Shown: positions 6,635 to 14,539 of the stretch, piece after piece | How the letters are laid out: each line of letters begins with the position of its first letter | Numbering within the stretch: the stretch's first letter is position 1 | DNA from: Candidatus Latescibacterota bacterium | GTDB lineage: Bacteria; Latescibacterota; UBA2968; UBA8231 | DNA: 18,043 nucleotides | Direction of reading: 5' to 3' | Assembly (NCBI GenBank): GCA_022827165.1 | Contig: JAJDTN010000362.1 | Span: 1 to 18,043 of the forward strand | The notes under the pieces: generated by a model | Database searches by the model: none | The model's input: only the letters and a program-made list of their open reading frames with translations | What the model was told of the DNA's origin: nothing | Position numbers and translations under genes: made by a program

Positions 6635-8175
6635 GGTCGCTCCGCACGAGGAAGCACCACACTCCCGTCCGGCAGAGTGGCGCGAAAGGCGAAGGTCCAC
6701 CCGCAGTAGTTGGACCCCACGGTGTTGCTCAGCTTGAGGACGATGGTGTTGCGGCCCTTCCCCAGATCGACGGGGACCGTCCGCGACCGGAAGGCGTCGT
6801 GATGCCCCAAGTCGATCCCGTCCTCCCCGTTGACGCGGAGGATCAGCCGGTCGTCCCACGCCAGGCGGATCTCCGCCGTCGTCTCCGCCTCCACTTCCAA
6901 CACACATCTCGCGATCGCCGCCGCTTCGCCGCTGTTGCCGGGTGTCCCTGAAATGTGGGGGCGGAAGACGTGGTTGAAGTCCACGAAGCCGCGGAGGGCC
7001 TCCCGCTTGTGCCAGCGGGCCGCGTCCCGCCCCAGCTCGCGGGAACCCTCCGTCAGCCACGGGGAATCCTCCTCGTGCCCGCCGTCGAATGTGGCTGCCG
7101 GTTGGAACTCCGTCTCGGCGGGCAGATCGGCTTCCATGGCGCGCTCGCCCCGGTTCCGGAAGGGCCCGCAGACCCACCAGCTTCCAGTGTCCGGCAGGGG
7201 CAGGTCGCAGGTCCCCCGGGGCAGCTGTCCCCAGGGCGGCTCGAAGCGCTCGGCGGGCTGCAGCAGCGGCCAGTCGGGCATCTCGAAGAAAGGCCGCACC
7301 GGCCCCTCCTGGTACCAGTACGAGGTGGCGCAGATGTCGTTCTCCATCGAGCCGAAACGCACGTGGATCGACTCGCGGAACTCGATCGTGTCGCGGTCGA
7401 AGAACCGGTAGCCCACGAGCCGCTGCGCCGGACGGGCCTGGCCCACGTCGGCGTGGGTGTAGTAGGGCATGCCCGTGTGGAGGTGGGTCTCGGGGGTGTG
7501 CAGGGCGCCGCCGTAGGAGGTGCCGAAGGTGTCCTCCCCTCCGATCCCGCGGAGGCAGGCGGGATGCTCGCCGCCGCCGTCGATGTAGATGTTGTCCGCC
7601 CCGCCGTGGCTCCAGCGGTCGGTGTCGTCGTAGAGCCGCACACCGTAGACGAAGCCGACCAGCCGCCCGGGGCCGTCCGCGTCCAACAGCAGGAAGTCCT
7701 CCCCGTAGCTCTCCGTGGGCGCCTCTCTCCGCCAGCGCGCGCAGAAGCGGCGCGGTTCCTCCAGCCGTTGCCCGGGAAAGCGGTGCCAGTCGACGAAGAG
7801 GAAGATCGGCGTGTCGCCCGCGCCGCGGTCCATCTCGATCCGCGCCGACCGGGCGAAGGGCATGTCGAAGTAGCAGTTGTAGCCGCTGTAGTTCTGCGCC
7901 GAGAGGTGGGGCGTGTTGATCGGATACCAGGGCACCCCGTGCATGACGCCGAAGAAGGCGCCGAAAGGCGCCTCCACGTGGGGGACGGGCTCATCGTCGA
8001 AGTAGATGCGGATGACGACCTGCCGTCCGTTGCCGCGGCGGCCATCGGTCACCCACATGCGGCGGATGCAGCCCGGACCTTCCAGGCTGGCCATGGTGGT
8101 CCGCTCGCCGGCCTTGATCCGCCGCGACAGGCTGACCCGGTCCGATACGGCCACGTTCGGCAGGTTCAGGTTCAT
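6631..8175 (-). CDS. DUF2961 / GH172-family glycoside hydrolase-like protein
   Basis: The 514-residue product carries the DUF2961 core, which CAZy places in GH172, from about residue 25 to 300. Landmarks are ASLEGPGCIRRMWVT, IRIYFDDEPVPHVEAPFGAF, YNCYFDMPFARSARIEM, CLRGIGGEDTFGTSYGG and DTIEFRESIHVRFGS. GH172 enzymes act on fructofuranose- or arabinofuranose-containing sugars. Glu214 in GGEDTFG and Glu265/Glu268 in EFRES are plausible catalytic acids, though I cannot align them residue by residue. A C-terminal beta-sandwich of about 150 residues, with ETTAEIRLAWDDRLILRVNG and KGRNTIVLKLSN, resembles a PA14/CBM-like sugar-binding module. There is no signal peptide, so the protein appears cytosolic. 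It begins 7 bases after the sialidase-like gene. The substrate is unknown. Confidence 0.87.
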   Translation of the reverse strand: MNLNLPNVAVSDRVSLSRRIKAGERTTMASLEGPGCIRRMWVTDGRRGNGRQVVIRIYFDDEPVPHVEAPFGAFFGVMHGVPWYPINTPHLSAQNYSGYNCYFDMPFARSARIEMDRGAGDTPIFLFVDWHRFPGQRLEEPRRFCARWRREAPTESYGEDFLLLDADGPGRLVGFVYGVRLYDDTDRWSHGGADNIYIDGGGEHPACLRGIGGEDTFGTSYGGALHTPETHLHTGMPYYTHADVGQARPAQRLVGYRFFDRDTIEFRESIHVRFGSMENDICATSYWYQEGPVRPFFEMPDWPLLQPAERFEPPWGQLPRGTCDLPLPDTGSWWVCGPFRNRGERAMEADLPAETEFQPAATFDGGHEEDSPWLTEGSRELGRDAARWHKREALRGFVDFNHVFRPHISGTPGNSGEAAAIARCVLEVEAETTAEIRLAWDDRLILRVNGEDGIDLGHHDAFRSRTVPVDLGKGRNTIVLKLSNTVGSNYCGWTFAFRATLPDGSVVLPRAERP

Positions 8176-8182
8176 GAGAGGT

Positions 8183-9391
8183 CTACTCGTAGAAGTACTG
8201 GAGCGGGTAGCGGCGCAGAACGTTCTCGTGGCCCAGGACGACCCCGCCGTCGCGCTCGTCCTCGAAGCCCGACCTCGCCCCGGCGGCCAGCTCGAACCAC
8301 TCCCGCGCGTAGAGGATGAAGACCTGGCCGCCGATGACGCGCACGTTGGGGTAGCGGAAGACGGCGAAGTCGTCCGGGAGTTGGCCCACGTCGGGCAGGC
8401 CGATCACCGGCGTCACCGGGTGTTCGGCAGGGACCCGCTCCACGTCTTCCAGGCCGGCGCTGACCTCGATCGTGCGGAACCCCTGCCAGGTGGCCCCCGA
8501 GTCGCGCGAGACCGCCGCCGAGAGGCGGCCCCGGCGGTAGCCTCGGCGGATCTCCTCGCGGGAGACCTGGTTCCAGACGCAGATCAGGTCGCCGGTCTCC
8601 GGGACCGTCGTGATCGCCGGCGGCGAGTACGAGGCGGCCAGCTCGGTGGGGCGCACCGCCGACCACGTGAGACCGCCGTCGCGGCTGTAGCTGCACACCA
8701 GACGCCCCACCGTGGAGCGCGCCAGGAACAGCACCCGGCCGTCGCGGGTCTCGGCCAGGCTCGGCTCGTCGCAGGCGGTGACGCCGCCGCAGCCGTTGGG
8801 CACGCCGTGCTCGTCGAACCAGCCCATCAGCTCGCCCTCGCACATCCGCCAGGTCCGGCCCTCGTCGTCGGACCAGCTCACCGAGGCGATGTCGATCTCC
8901 GGCCAGTGGTAGTGTCCCGCCACCTGGCGGCGCAGGCCCTTCCAGAGGCCGTAGCTGCGGACGTACTCCAGCGGCAGGTCGGGGTGGTTCTGGTTGCCGA
9001 AGCAGGCCCGGTTCGGGTAGAGGAGGCGGCCGTTCGACACCTGGATCAGGGTGTCGTAGTAAGGACTGCCGAGCAGGGGGATCGCCCGTCCCTCGCCCCA
9101 AGTGCGGCCCTCGTCGCCGGAGAGCCACAGCCTGTCGTCGGAGAACGCGCCCAGGGCGCCGGAGTTCAGGCGCAGCAGGCCCCAGGCGCTGACCGGCTCG
9201 GGGAGGTCCCGTTCTTTGCCCCAGGACTCGCCCCCGTCATGGGAGTGGCGGCACTGCCTGTGGCGCGCCGCCAGCAGGGACCCGTCCTCAAGCCCTGCGA
9301 TGCTCCACTCGCGGCCGATGCCCAGTACCTCCACCACACCCTCGGGCGGCGGCTTGCGGAAGACCGGCCGACCCGATGTCTGGCTGTTCAT
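8183..9391 (-). CDS. BNR/Asp-box sialidase-like six-bladed propeller protein
   Basis: Five Asp-box (S-x-D-x-G-x-T/S-W) motifs are spread over 402 residues: SHDGGESW (50-57), SGDEGRTW (91-98), SDDEGRTW (174-181), SRDGGLTW (236-243) and SRDSGATW (295-302). This spacing defines the six-bladed propeller of exo-alpha-sialidases (GH33-like) and related BNR hydrolases. Arginine-rich loops exist, but I cannot confirm the sialidase Arg triad, and many such proteins are not true sialidases. No signal peptide is present, which is unusual for a sialidase and suggests intracellular handling of an imported sugar. The ATG is preceded by a purine-rich GGGGGAAG ribosome site. It is the first gene of a three-gene operon with GH172 and ankyrin genes. 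Confidence 0.87.
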   Translation of the reverse strand: MNSQTSGRPVFRKPPPEGVVEVLGIGREWSIAGLEDGSLLAARHRQCRHSHDGGESWGKERDLPEPVSAWGLLRLNSGALGAFSDDRLWLSGDEGRTWGEGRAIPLLGSPYYDTLIQVSNGRLLYPNRACFGNQNHPDLPLEYVRSYGLWKGLRRQVAGHYHWPEIDIASVSWSDDEGRTWRMCEGELMGWFDEHGVPNGCGGVTACDEPSLAETRDGRVLFLARSTVGRLVCSYSRDGGLTWSAVRPTELAASYSPPAITTVPETGDLICVWNQVSREEIRRGYRRGRLSAAVSRDSGATWQGFRTIEVSAGLEDVERVPAEHPVTPVIGLPDVGQLPDDFAVFRYPNVRVIGGQVFILYAREWFELAAGARSGFEDERDGGVVLGHENVLRRYPLQYFYE

Positions 9392-9414
9392 TGGCTTCCC
9401 CCTTGAGAGTGGCT

Positions 9415-9424
9415 GGTAAGATAG
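9415..9424 (-). promoter_or_regulatory. CTATCTTACC element upstream of the sialidase/GH172 operon
   Basis: On the minus strand CTATCTTACC lies 23 bases before the sialidase-like ATG. It contains TATCTT, a four-of-six match to a -10 box at a plausible distance from the start. The same ten bases occur before the SMP-30 gene at 14486-14495. No convincing -35 box is seen at 16-18 bases upstream. Confidence 0.35.
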
Positions 9425-9544
9425 GGGCCACCGCCGCTCCGAGGCGCCCGGTCTCCCGGCGGACCCGCGTCAACGGGCGCTTCCATCCCGGCGACGGGCC
9501 GTCCCGATTTCTCCTTGACCATGTCTACTTCTGGCGATAGCTCT

Positions 9545-9589
9545 GGCCATGAGCCGCCGCATGGCCGCCACCACAGCGGCCGTCGGCTC
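9545..9589 (+). promoter_or_regulatory. Two mutually exclusive hairpins in the leader of the Cys-rich gene
   Basis: The 221-bp gap 9392-9612 between divergent genes holds two competing stems. Stem A pairs GGCCAT (9545-9550) with ATGGCC (9561-9566). Stem B pairs GAGCCG (9551-9556) with CGGCTC (9584-9589) and ATGGCCGC (9561-9568) with GCGGCCGT (9576-9583, one G-T wobble) around a CACCACA loop, with a 4-base bulge. Both use 9561-9566, so only one can form. The structure ends 17 bases before the ribosome site GGAG (9607-9610). A TTGACC at 9515-9520 could be a -35 box, but no good -10 follows. High GC makes chance hairpins common. Confidence 0.4.
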
Positions 9590-9618
9590 GCACACCTGGC
9601 AACCGCGGAGAGATGAGA

Positions 9619-10179
9619 ATGAGTGAATTGCGCAATCCGACGCCGGAGAAACCAAGGCTCGCCCGGGTCGCAAGTCTCCTGGCAGGGCTCGCGATCCTCC
9701 ACGGCGCCACGGAGACTGGAGCCGAGACCGCGGAATCACGGGCAGACACATCGCAAACCATCGTGAGGTGCCCGACCACCTGGACCGTCTGCGCCCCCAG
9801 CTCCACTCCCGACCCCTGCTTCGAGGAGGCGCCCGCGGACTCGACGGAGAAGTACCGCTACTGCACCCACGGTCTGGACGCGCAGTGCAAGTACTACATC
9901 ACGGGAGACTGCTGGTACTCGTCCACCCCTTGTGGGGACACGCCGGCCCCGCCGGACGACCCGATGCCCGGGCCGTGCATCAGCTATTCCACCACCGAAG
10001 AGTGCGGCTGGTTCGACGACTGCGCGGAGTTCAACTCCGACGAGCCGTACCGGCACTGCACCCGGTACGAGAACGACGAAGGCGACATCTACTGGCTTTG
10101 CTCCTGCTCCTCCACTCCCTGTGAGGAAGCCGGGCCGGAGCCAGCGACCGGCGCGGAGGCGCCGGCCGATACGACGTAG
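9619..10179 (+). CDS. Secreted cysteine-rich protein with two seven-Cys units, function unknown
   Basis: This 186-residue protein belongs to no family I recognise. It begins with a signal peptide: a basic stretch (KPRLAR) then the hydrophobic VASLLAGLAILHGA, with likely cleavage soon after. The mature part has 14 cysteines in two units of seven, linked by a Pro-rich spacer (GDTPAPPDDPMPGP). Each unit ends with the same pattern: an aromatic Y-R-Y/H-C-T, a short polar stretch, C-x(n)-C, then SSTPC. The mature part is acidic and rich in Thr, Ser and Pro. An even number of cysteines suggests disulfide bonding outside the cytoplasm. ATG 9619 has GGAG eight bases upstream; ATG 9613 is too close to it. 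The stop directly abuts that of the convergent lipoprotein gene. Confidence 0.8.
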   Translation: MSELRNPTPEKPRLARVASLLAGLAILHGATETGAETAESRADTSQTIVRCPTTWTVCAPSSTPDPCFEEAPADSTEKYRYCTHGLDAQCKYYITGDCWYSSTPCGDTPAPPDDPMPGPCISYSTTEECGWFDDCAEFNSDEPYRHCTRYENDEGDIYWLCSCSSTPCEEAGPEPATGAEAPADTT

Positions 10180-11721
10180 TCAGAACGGCGCCCAGCAGGG
10201 GTCCGTGTCGCGGCCCGGATCGTCGGTGAGTGGCTCTCCGGCTCCTCCCTCCGCCGGGATGACGTAGAGGTCGTAGGCAGTCCCCGCCACCCGGTCCTCC
10301 CGCGCGAAGGCGATGCGGGCGCCGTCGGGGGACCAGGTGGGGCTCCTCCGAAAGAACCGGTCCAACGTCAGCCGGGTGGCCTCGCCGCCGGCGACGGGCA
10401 TCTTCCACACGTGGCTCTCCTCGAATTCCACGGTCCTCATGAAGGCGATCCAGCGCCCGTCGGGAGACCAGGAAGGAGCCCACCCGTCGTCCGTGAGTTC
10501 CTGCGCCTCGCCGCTGGACAACTCCAGAACGAAGATCCCGCCGTCCTTTCTGAATGCGATGGACGATCCGTCCGGCGACCAGGCCGGTTCCTCGGCGCTC
10601 CGGCTGAGGGGGTCGGAGGTGACCTGCTCCACGCCGCTGCCGTCGGCGTTCATTACGAAGAGGTCGGTGTTGAGGCGCAGGCCCCCAAACTCCTCGACCT
10701 CGCCGTTGCGGTCCGACACGAAGGCGATCCGCTCCCCGTCGGGCGACCAGGCGGGAGCCTCGTCCCAGGCCTCGTGGAAGGTGAGGTTCCGCGGAGCCCC
10801 GCCGCCGGCGTCCATCACGTAGACCTCCGGGTTGAGGTCCCGGCGCGAGGTGAAGGCGATCCTCGTCCCGTCGGGCGACTGGGCCGGCTCCTCGCTCCAC
10901 CTCACCAGGACGATGCTGCCGGTCTCCGGCAGGTACCTCCAGTCCGACGTGGTATCCGGTTCCGAGCCATCGGAGAAAGGCGCGGTGGCGAGGCCTTCCG
11001 ACAGGTTTACCACCACGCCGGTCCTCGGGTCCAGCGAGTGCACCTCGAGCTCCCACTCCTCCCCGGTCCGCCGGCTCGAGGCGAAGACGATGGGCAGGTC
11101 CCCCAGGACGACCCCGCCGGGAGGCTCCGGCTCCCCGGGCTCCGTCATGTCCACGGTCACACCGCGCTCCCGCAGCGCCGCCACCTGGGCCTCGGCCGCC
11201 GACGCACTCAGCGGGTTGCCGGTGAGGTCCACGCTCTGCAGGCTGTCGAGACCGGCCAGGGCCGACACGTCGCTCACCGCGTTGTCGGCCAGCAGCAGCA
11301 CCTGGAGGCTCTTCAGCGACGCCAGGGGCGAGACCTCCTCGACCCGGTTGCTCCCCAAGTCGAGGTAACGCAGCCGCGTCAACTCCGCCAGCGGCGACAA
11401 GTCCCGGACCTCGTTGCCGTACAGGTCCAGAGCCTCCAGCCGCGTCAACTGCTCGATGCCGCCCAGGTCGGCGATCCCCCGCTCCTTGGCCGTCAGCGAG
11501 ACCAGCCCCGCCGCGTCGCCGGTCTCCGCCGCGGCCTGCTCCACCGCCGCCTGCAGGGCCGAGTCCGCGAAGACCAGGGCGACCCCCGTGGAATCATCTC
11601 CGGGGCCGGGCCCCGGGCCGATGGGGTCCGGCTCCGAGCCGCAGCCGGCCAGCGCCAGGGCGGCCAGCATCAGTCGGCCGAAGATCTGGGTAGGTGTCCT
11701 TCCTGGTGTCCGAAGTACCAT
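10180..11721 (-). CDS. Lipoprotein with leucine-rich repeats and a TolB-like PD40 beta-propeller
   Basis: The 513-residue product starts with a lipoprotein signal ending in the lipobox LALAGC (Cys27), then a Gly/Pro linker. Residues about 75-180 are leucine-rich repeats of 22-residue period (LTRLEALDLYGNEVRDLSPL, LTRLRYLDLGSNRVEEVSPL, LKSLQVLLLADNAVSDVSAL). Residues about 208-513 form a six-bladed PD40/WD40-like propeller of the TolB type, with SPDGxxIAF motifs at 282, 326, 382, 419 and 464. It should be anchored to a membrane and bind a protein or glycan, with no catalytic motif. ATG 11721 has a GAGGGGAGA ribosome site and its own promoter; the longer frame from 11769 would overlap that promoter. 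The LRR-propeller fusion is uncommon. Confidence 0.88.
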   Translation of the reverse strand: MVLRTPGRTPTQIFGRLMLAALALAGCGSEPDPIGPGPGPGDDSTGVALVFADSALQAAVEQAAAETGDAAGLVSLTAKERGIADLGGIEQLTRLEALDLYGNEVRDLSPLAELTRLRYLDLGSNRVEEVSPLASLKSLQVLLLADNAVSDVSALAGLDSLQSVDLTGNPLSASAAEAQVAALRERGVTVDMTEPGEPEPPGGVVLGDLPIVFASSRRTGEEWELEVHSLDPRTGVVVNLSEGLATAPFSDGSEPDTTSDWRYLPETGSIVLVRWSEEPAQSPDGTRIAFTSRRDLNPEVYVMDAGGGAPRNLTFHEAWDEAPAWSPDGERIAFVSDRNGEVEEFGGLRLNTDLFVMNADGSGVEQVTSDPLSRSAEEPAWSPDGSSIAFRKDGGIFVLELSSGEAQELTDDGWAPSWSPDGRWIAFMRTVEFEESHVWKMPVAGGEATRLTLDRFFRRSPTWSPDGARIAFAREDRVAGTAYDLYVIPAEGGAGEPLTDDPGRDTDPCWAPF

Positions 11722-11752
11722 GGCTCTCCCCTCGATTACCGTGTCCGCATCG

Positions 11753-11781
11753 AGTAGAGGGGTGATCATGGACTTAGTCAA
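11753..11781 (-). promoter_or_regulatory. Promoter of the LRR/propeller lipoprotein gene
   Basis: On the minus strand TTGACT (11781-11776) is followed after exactly 17 bases by TCTACT (11758-11753), a four-of-six -10 match. Transcription would start near 11746, leaving a leader of about 25 bases before ATG 11721. This gives the lipoprotein gene its own promoter in the 122-bp gap behind the membrane-protein gene. Confidence 0.5.
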
Positions 11782-11843
11782 GCGGGAACTCCCTTCAGTC
11801 GACCCACCGCTGCGAAGCCAAGTCCTCGAAAGGTGCCTCCTGG

Positions 11844-13244
11844 TCAGCCTGCGCCCGCGCCGGCCTGCGAAGGCTGCCCGCGAAGCATCCGCAGCACCCG
11901 CCTCTGCAACGTCCCGGCGGGACGGTAACCGGGATACCGCCGCAACAGCTCCTCGAGAACCGCGGCCGCCTCGTCGTACTCCCGCAGCTGATAGCGGGCG
12001 GCGGCAAGCCAGTAGTAGACACGCGGCGGCACGTTTGGATCGCGGCGGATCGCCTCGGCCAGCGGGGCCGCCGCGGCCCCTGGATTCTCCTTGAACAACA
12101 GGTATTTCCCCGAGTCGTAGTACTGCACCGCCTGCAGCTTCTCCATGGTGTCGGCGTTCACCCAGAGACCGGCGGCCAGCAGCAACGCCAGACAGACGCG
12201 CGCAACCCGTTTTCCCGTGGCCCGTTGCAGGCGAGCGGTGACGGACAGGATTCCCATGGCCAGCAGCACGGCACTGCCCGCGGCGGGAAAGTAGCAGTAC
12301 CGGGAGAGAGCCTCGCCCCTGTCCCAGAAGCAGAACGGCAGGGCGGCGCACAGGACCCACAAGGCCCACAAGCGGGTCGTCCGCCCCCGGATCAGCAGCA
12401 CCAGCAACAGGGCCCCCAGACCGCCGGCGGCGAGGGCGGCTTCCACCGGCGGCTCGAGCCCGACGGCACCGCCGGTGTACCCTCCTGCGAACAGGACGAA
12501 GGTATACACGGCGAGGTTGCGGACGGCGTGCAGGCCGAGGGAGTAGGCCTCGTCCCCGGTGAAGGCGCCGCCGTAGACCAGGCGTTCCGCCCCGAGGATG
12601 GCGCATCCCGGCAGCAGGAAGAGGATCAGCAGCCGCAGCTGCCGGCGCCGCGACCGGCCCTCTTCGGCGGCCAGCAACGCCGGAAAGAAGGCGGCCATCC
12701 CCATCGCCTGGTGACAGAGGACCGCCGCGCAGTAGCTGCACACCGCCCCGGCGAGCCAGCCTCTCCGGCCGCCCCGAAGGTACCGGCACACGAGAACCAG
12801 GCTCGCGAGCACGAACCCCACCCCGAAGACCACGGAGACCGCGGAGATCCAGTAGACCGCCCGGAAGTGGCTGGTGTTGGCCAGGAACAGCAGGGCGGAC
12901 AGGAACGCCAGCGGCGCCGACGAACGTCGCAGGTACACGAGGTGGAGCAGCAGCAGGGCGTTGACGAGGTGGCCGGCGGCGTTGACGAGGTGGTAGGGCC
13001 CCGGAGCGGAGCCGAAGAGGGGGTACGCCAGCCAGGCGTAGACACGGACGCCGACCCGGCTCGCCCAGCGCTTCTCCATCTCCGGAGAGACCAGGTGGCC
13101 CAGGTCGTCCCAGGCCCTGCGGGCGTTGTCGAGGTAGTCCTCGTCGTCGAAGGCGAAACCGTGGTGGCGGACGTCGCCGAACAGGAGCCAACCGACCGCG
13201 GCCAGGGCCGCGAAGGAGGCGGCCAGATGCAGGGGTTTAATCAC
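11844..13244 (-). CDS. Polytopic GT-C-like membrane protein with C-terminal TPRs
   Basis: The 466-residue product has an N-terminal membrane anchor, then FAFDDEDYLDN (residues 30-40), an acidic motif in the first periplasmic loop like that of GT-C glycosyltransferases of the TMTC/PMT type. Many hydrophobic helices follow (about 8-10) up to residue 365. The motif SRYCYFPAAG (314-323) resembles the RYLYLPS-type motif near the end of TMTC-like membrane domains. The last 90 residues are soluble with TPR-like helices (NPGAAAAPLAEAIRRDPNVP, YDEAAAVLEELLRRYP). Glycosyl transfer from a lipid-linked sugar is inference. I chose GTG 13244, 11 bases after the MFS stop; no ATG lies nearby and the ribosome site is weak, fitting coupling to the MFS gene. 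Confidence 0.75.
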   Translation of the reverse strand: MIKPLHLAASFAALAAVGWLLFGDVRHHGFAFDDEDYLDNARRAWDDLGHLVSPEMEKRWASRVGVRVYAWLAYPLFGSAPGPYHLVNAAGHLVNALLLLHLVYLRRSSAPLAFLSALLFLANTSHFRAVYWISAVSVVFGVGFVLASLVLVCRYLRGGRRGWLAGAVCSYCAAVLCHQAMGMAAFFPALLAAEEGRSRRRQLRLLILFLLPGCAILGAERLVYGGAFTGDEAYSLGLHAVRNLAVYTFVLFAGGYTGGAVGLEPPVEAALAAGGLGALLLVLLIRGRTTRLWALWVLCAALPFCFWDRGEALSRYCYFPAAGSAVLLAMGILSVTARLQRATGKRVARVCLALLLAAGLWVNADTMEKLQAVQYYDSGKYLLFKENPGAAAAPLAEAIRRDPNVPPRVYYWLAAARYQLREYDEAAAVLEELLRRYPGYRPAGTLQRRVLRMLRGQPSQAGAGAG

Positions 13245-13255
13245 TGAAGGCTCGA

Positions 13256-14479
13256 CTATCCCGCCGGCCGGCGAACCCCCGCCATCACGGCGAAAGCGAT
13301 CACCACCGGGAGCAGCACGATCGCCGCGGCCACGAACCCGGCGCGCAGCGACAGGCCTAGGGCGACGGCGCCCAGCAAAGGTCCGCCGATCATCTGGCCC
13401 ACGGCGTCCATCTGCCCCCCGAAGGAGAGGACCGTGGCGCGGACGCGGGAGGGCACGAAGCGGTTCTGCCAGGCGCTCAGCAAGGGACCGCTGGCGCGCC
13501 GCAACGGTCCCCGGGCCCAGAACATGGCCATGGCGAAGGCGAACTCCGCGGCCAGGCCGAAGGCGACGAGGCTGGCCACGTAGAGGCCCTGCAGGACGAA
13601 CAGGGTCGCCGCGACGGCGCGGTCGTCGGACGTGTTCACGGTGCGCCGTACCACCTCCAGCAGGGCGAACCCCAGGGCCATCGTCACGTAGCTGCTGAGG
13701 CCGAACCAGGCCACGGGGTCGAGGGGTCCGAGGCGCGGCAGGGTGATCGTCTCCAGCAGGAAGGGCGTGGTCAGCCGGTCGGGGACCTCGCTCGAGGCGC
13801 CGAAGAGGAAGGGCGCCATGACGATGAGGACCAGGACCCGCCGGCGGCGGATCACGCCCAGGGCCTGACGCAAGGTGCGGCCCATGGTGCGGAAGGTCTG
13901 GCGCTCGGGGGCGGGCAGCGGCCGGAAGCCGTGTTCGGTCATGGCGAAGGCCGAGAACAGGGCCAAGGCGAGGAACATGGATCCGCCGGCGACGAGGGGC
14001 CAGCTGCGGTCGATGCTCGCCAGCGCCACGGACAGGGCCGCCCCCACCAGTCCGCCCGCCAGGCTGGCCTGCGATCCCCGCATCAGCGCGTGGGGCAGCC
14101 GCTCGGCGCCGATCTCGTCGGCCAGCCAGGCGGTGCGGGCCCCGCTGAGGAAGGTTGCGCCGAGTCCCCCCACGACCGAGGCGGCGAGCAGGGCGCCGAA
14201 AAGCGGGACCGAACCCGCGAGCAGGAAGCCGGCCCCCGTGAGGGCCAGGCCGATGACGACGGAGAGGCGGCGGCTGTACACGTCGGCGACGACGCCGGTG
14301 GGGATCTCGAAGAGGAAGATGGTCGCCTCCAGGACGGTGCCGACCAGCACGAGCTGGAGGGCGTTGAGACCGACCGTCTCCACCTGGTAGACGAGGCTCG
14401 TGGTGATCACCGTGGCCACGGCGAGCCCGTCGACGGCCGACATGCCGATCGAGAGCGGATAGGCGGGCAATCGCTTCAT
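13256..14479 (-). CDS. MFS transporter, exporter-like
   Basis: This 407-residue protein has 12 predicted membrane helices. The loop between helices 2 and 3 carries motif A in the form GVVADVYSRR (62-71), typical of drug/H+ antiporter-like MFS members. The middle loop after helix 6 contains RTMGRTLRQALGVIRRRRV. A loop before the last helices has NRFVPSRVRATVLSFGGQMD, often seen in tetracycline-resistance-like and lysophospholipid-exporter-like MFS proteins. The substrate is unknown. The ATG lies 60 bp from the divergent SMP-30 start, and the ribosome site is weak. It is the first gene of a possible operon with the GT-C-like gene. Confidence 0.9.
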   Translation of the reverse strand: MKRLPAYPLSIGMSAVDGLAVATVITTSLVYQVETVGLNALQLVLVGTVLEATIFLFEIPTGVVADVYSRRLSVVIGLALTGAGFLLAGSVPLFGALLAASVVGGLGATFLSGARTAWLADEIGAERLPHALMRGSQASLAGGLVGAALSVALASIDRSWPLVAGGSMFLALALFSAFAMTEHGFRPLPAPERQTFRTMGRTLRQALGVIRRRRVLVLIVMAPFLFGASSEVPDRLTTPFLLETITLPRLGPLDPVAWFGLSSYVTMALGFALLEVVRRTVNTSDDRAVAATLFVLQGLYVASLVAFGLAAEFAFAMAMFWARGPLRRASGPLLSAWQNRFVPSRVRATVLSFGGQMDAVGQMIGGPLLGAVALGLSLRAGFVAAAIVLLPVVIAFAVMAGVRRPAG

Positions 14480-14485
14480 GGGGCT

Positions 14486-14495
14486 CTATCTTACC
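14486..14495 (+). promoter_or_regulatory. CTATCTTACC element upstream of the SMP-30 gene
   Basis: The ten bases CTATCTTACC recur here, 44 bases before the SMP-30 ATG, in the same orientation to the gene as before the sialidase-like gene. TATCTT fits a -10 box; no clear -35 is seen. The element lies in the 60-bp gap between divergent genes, only seven bases from the MFS start. Confidence 0.35.
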
Positions 14496-14539
14496 CGCCT
14501 CGCGGACACAATCGCCAGCGCAAAAGAGGAGGATTCGCA

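Noticed and set aside
11722..11769. Longer start for the LRR lipoprotein at ATG 11769
   Set aside because: It would place a charged stretch before the lipoprotein signal and overlap the promoter; ATG 11721 has a strong ribosome site and gives a proper signal peptide.
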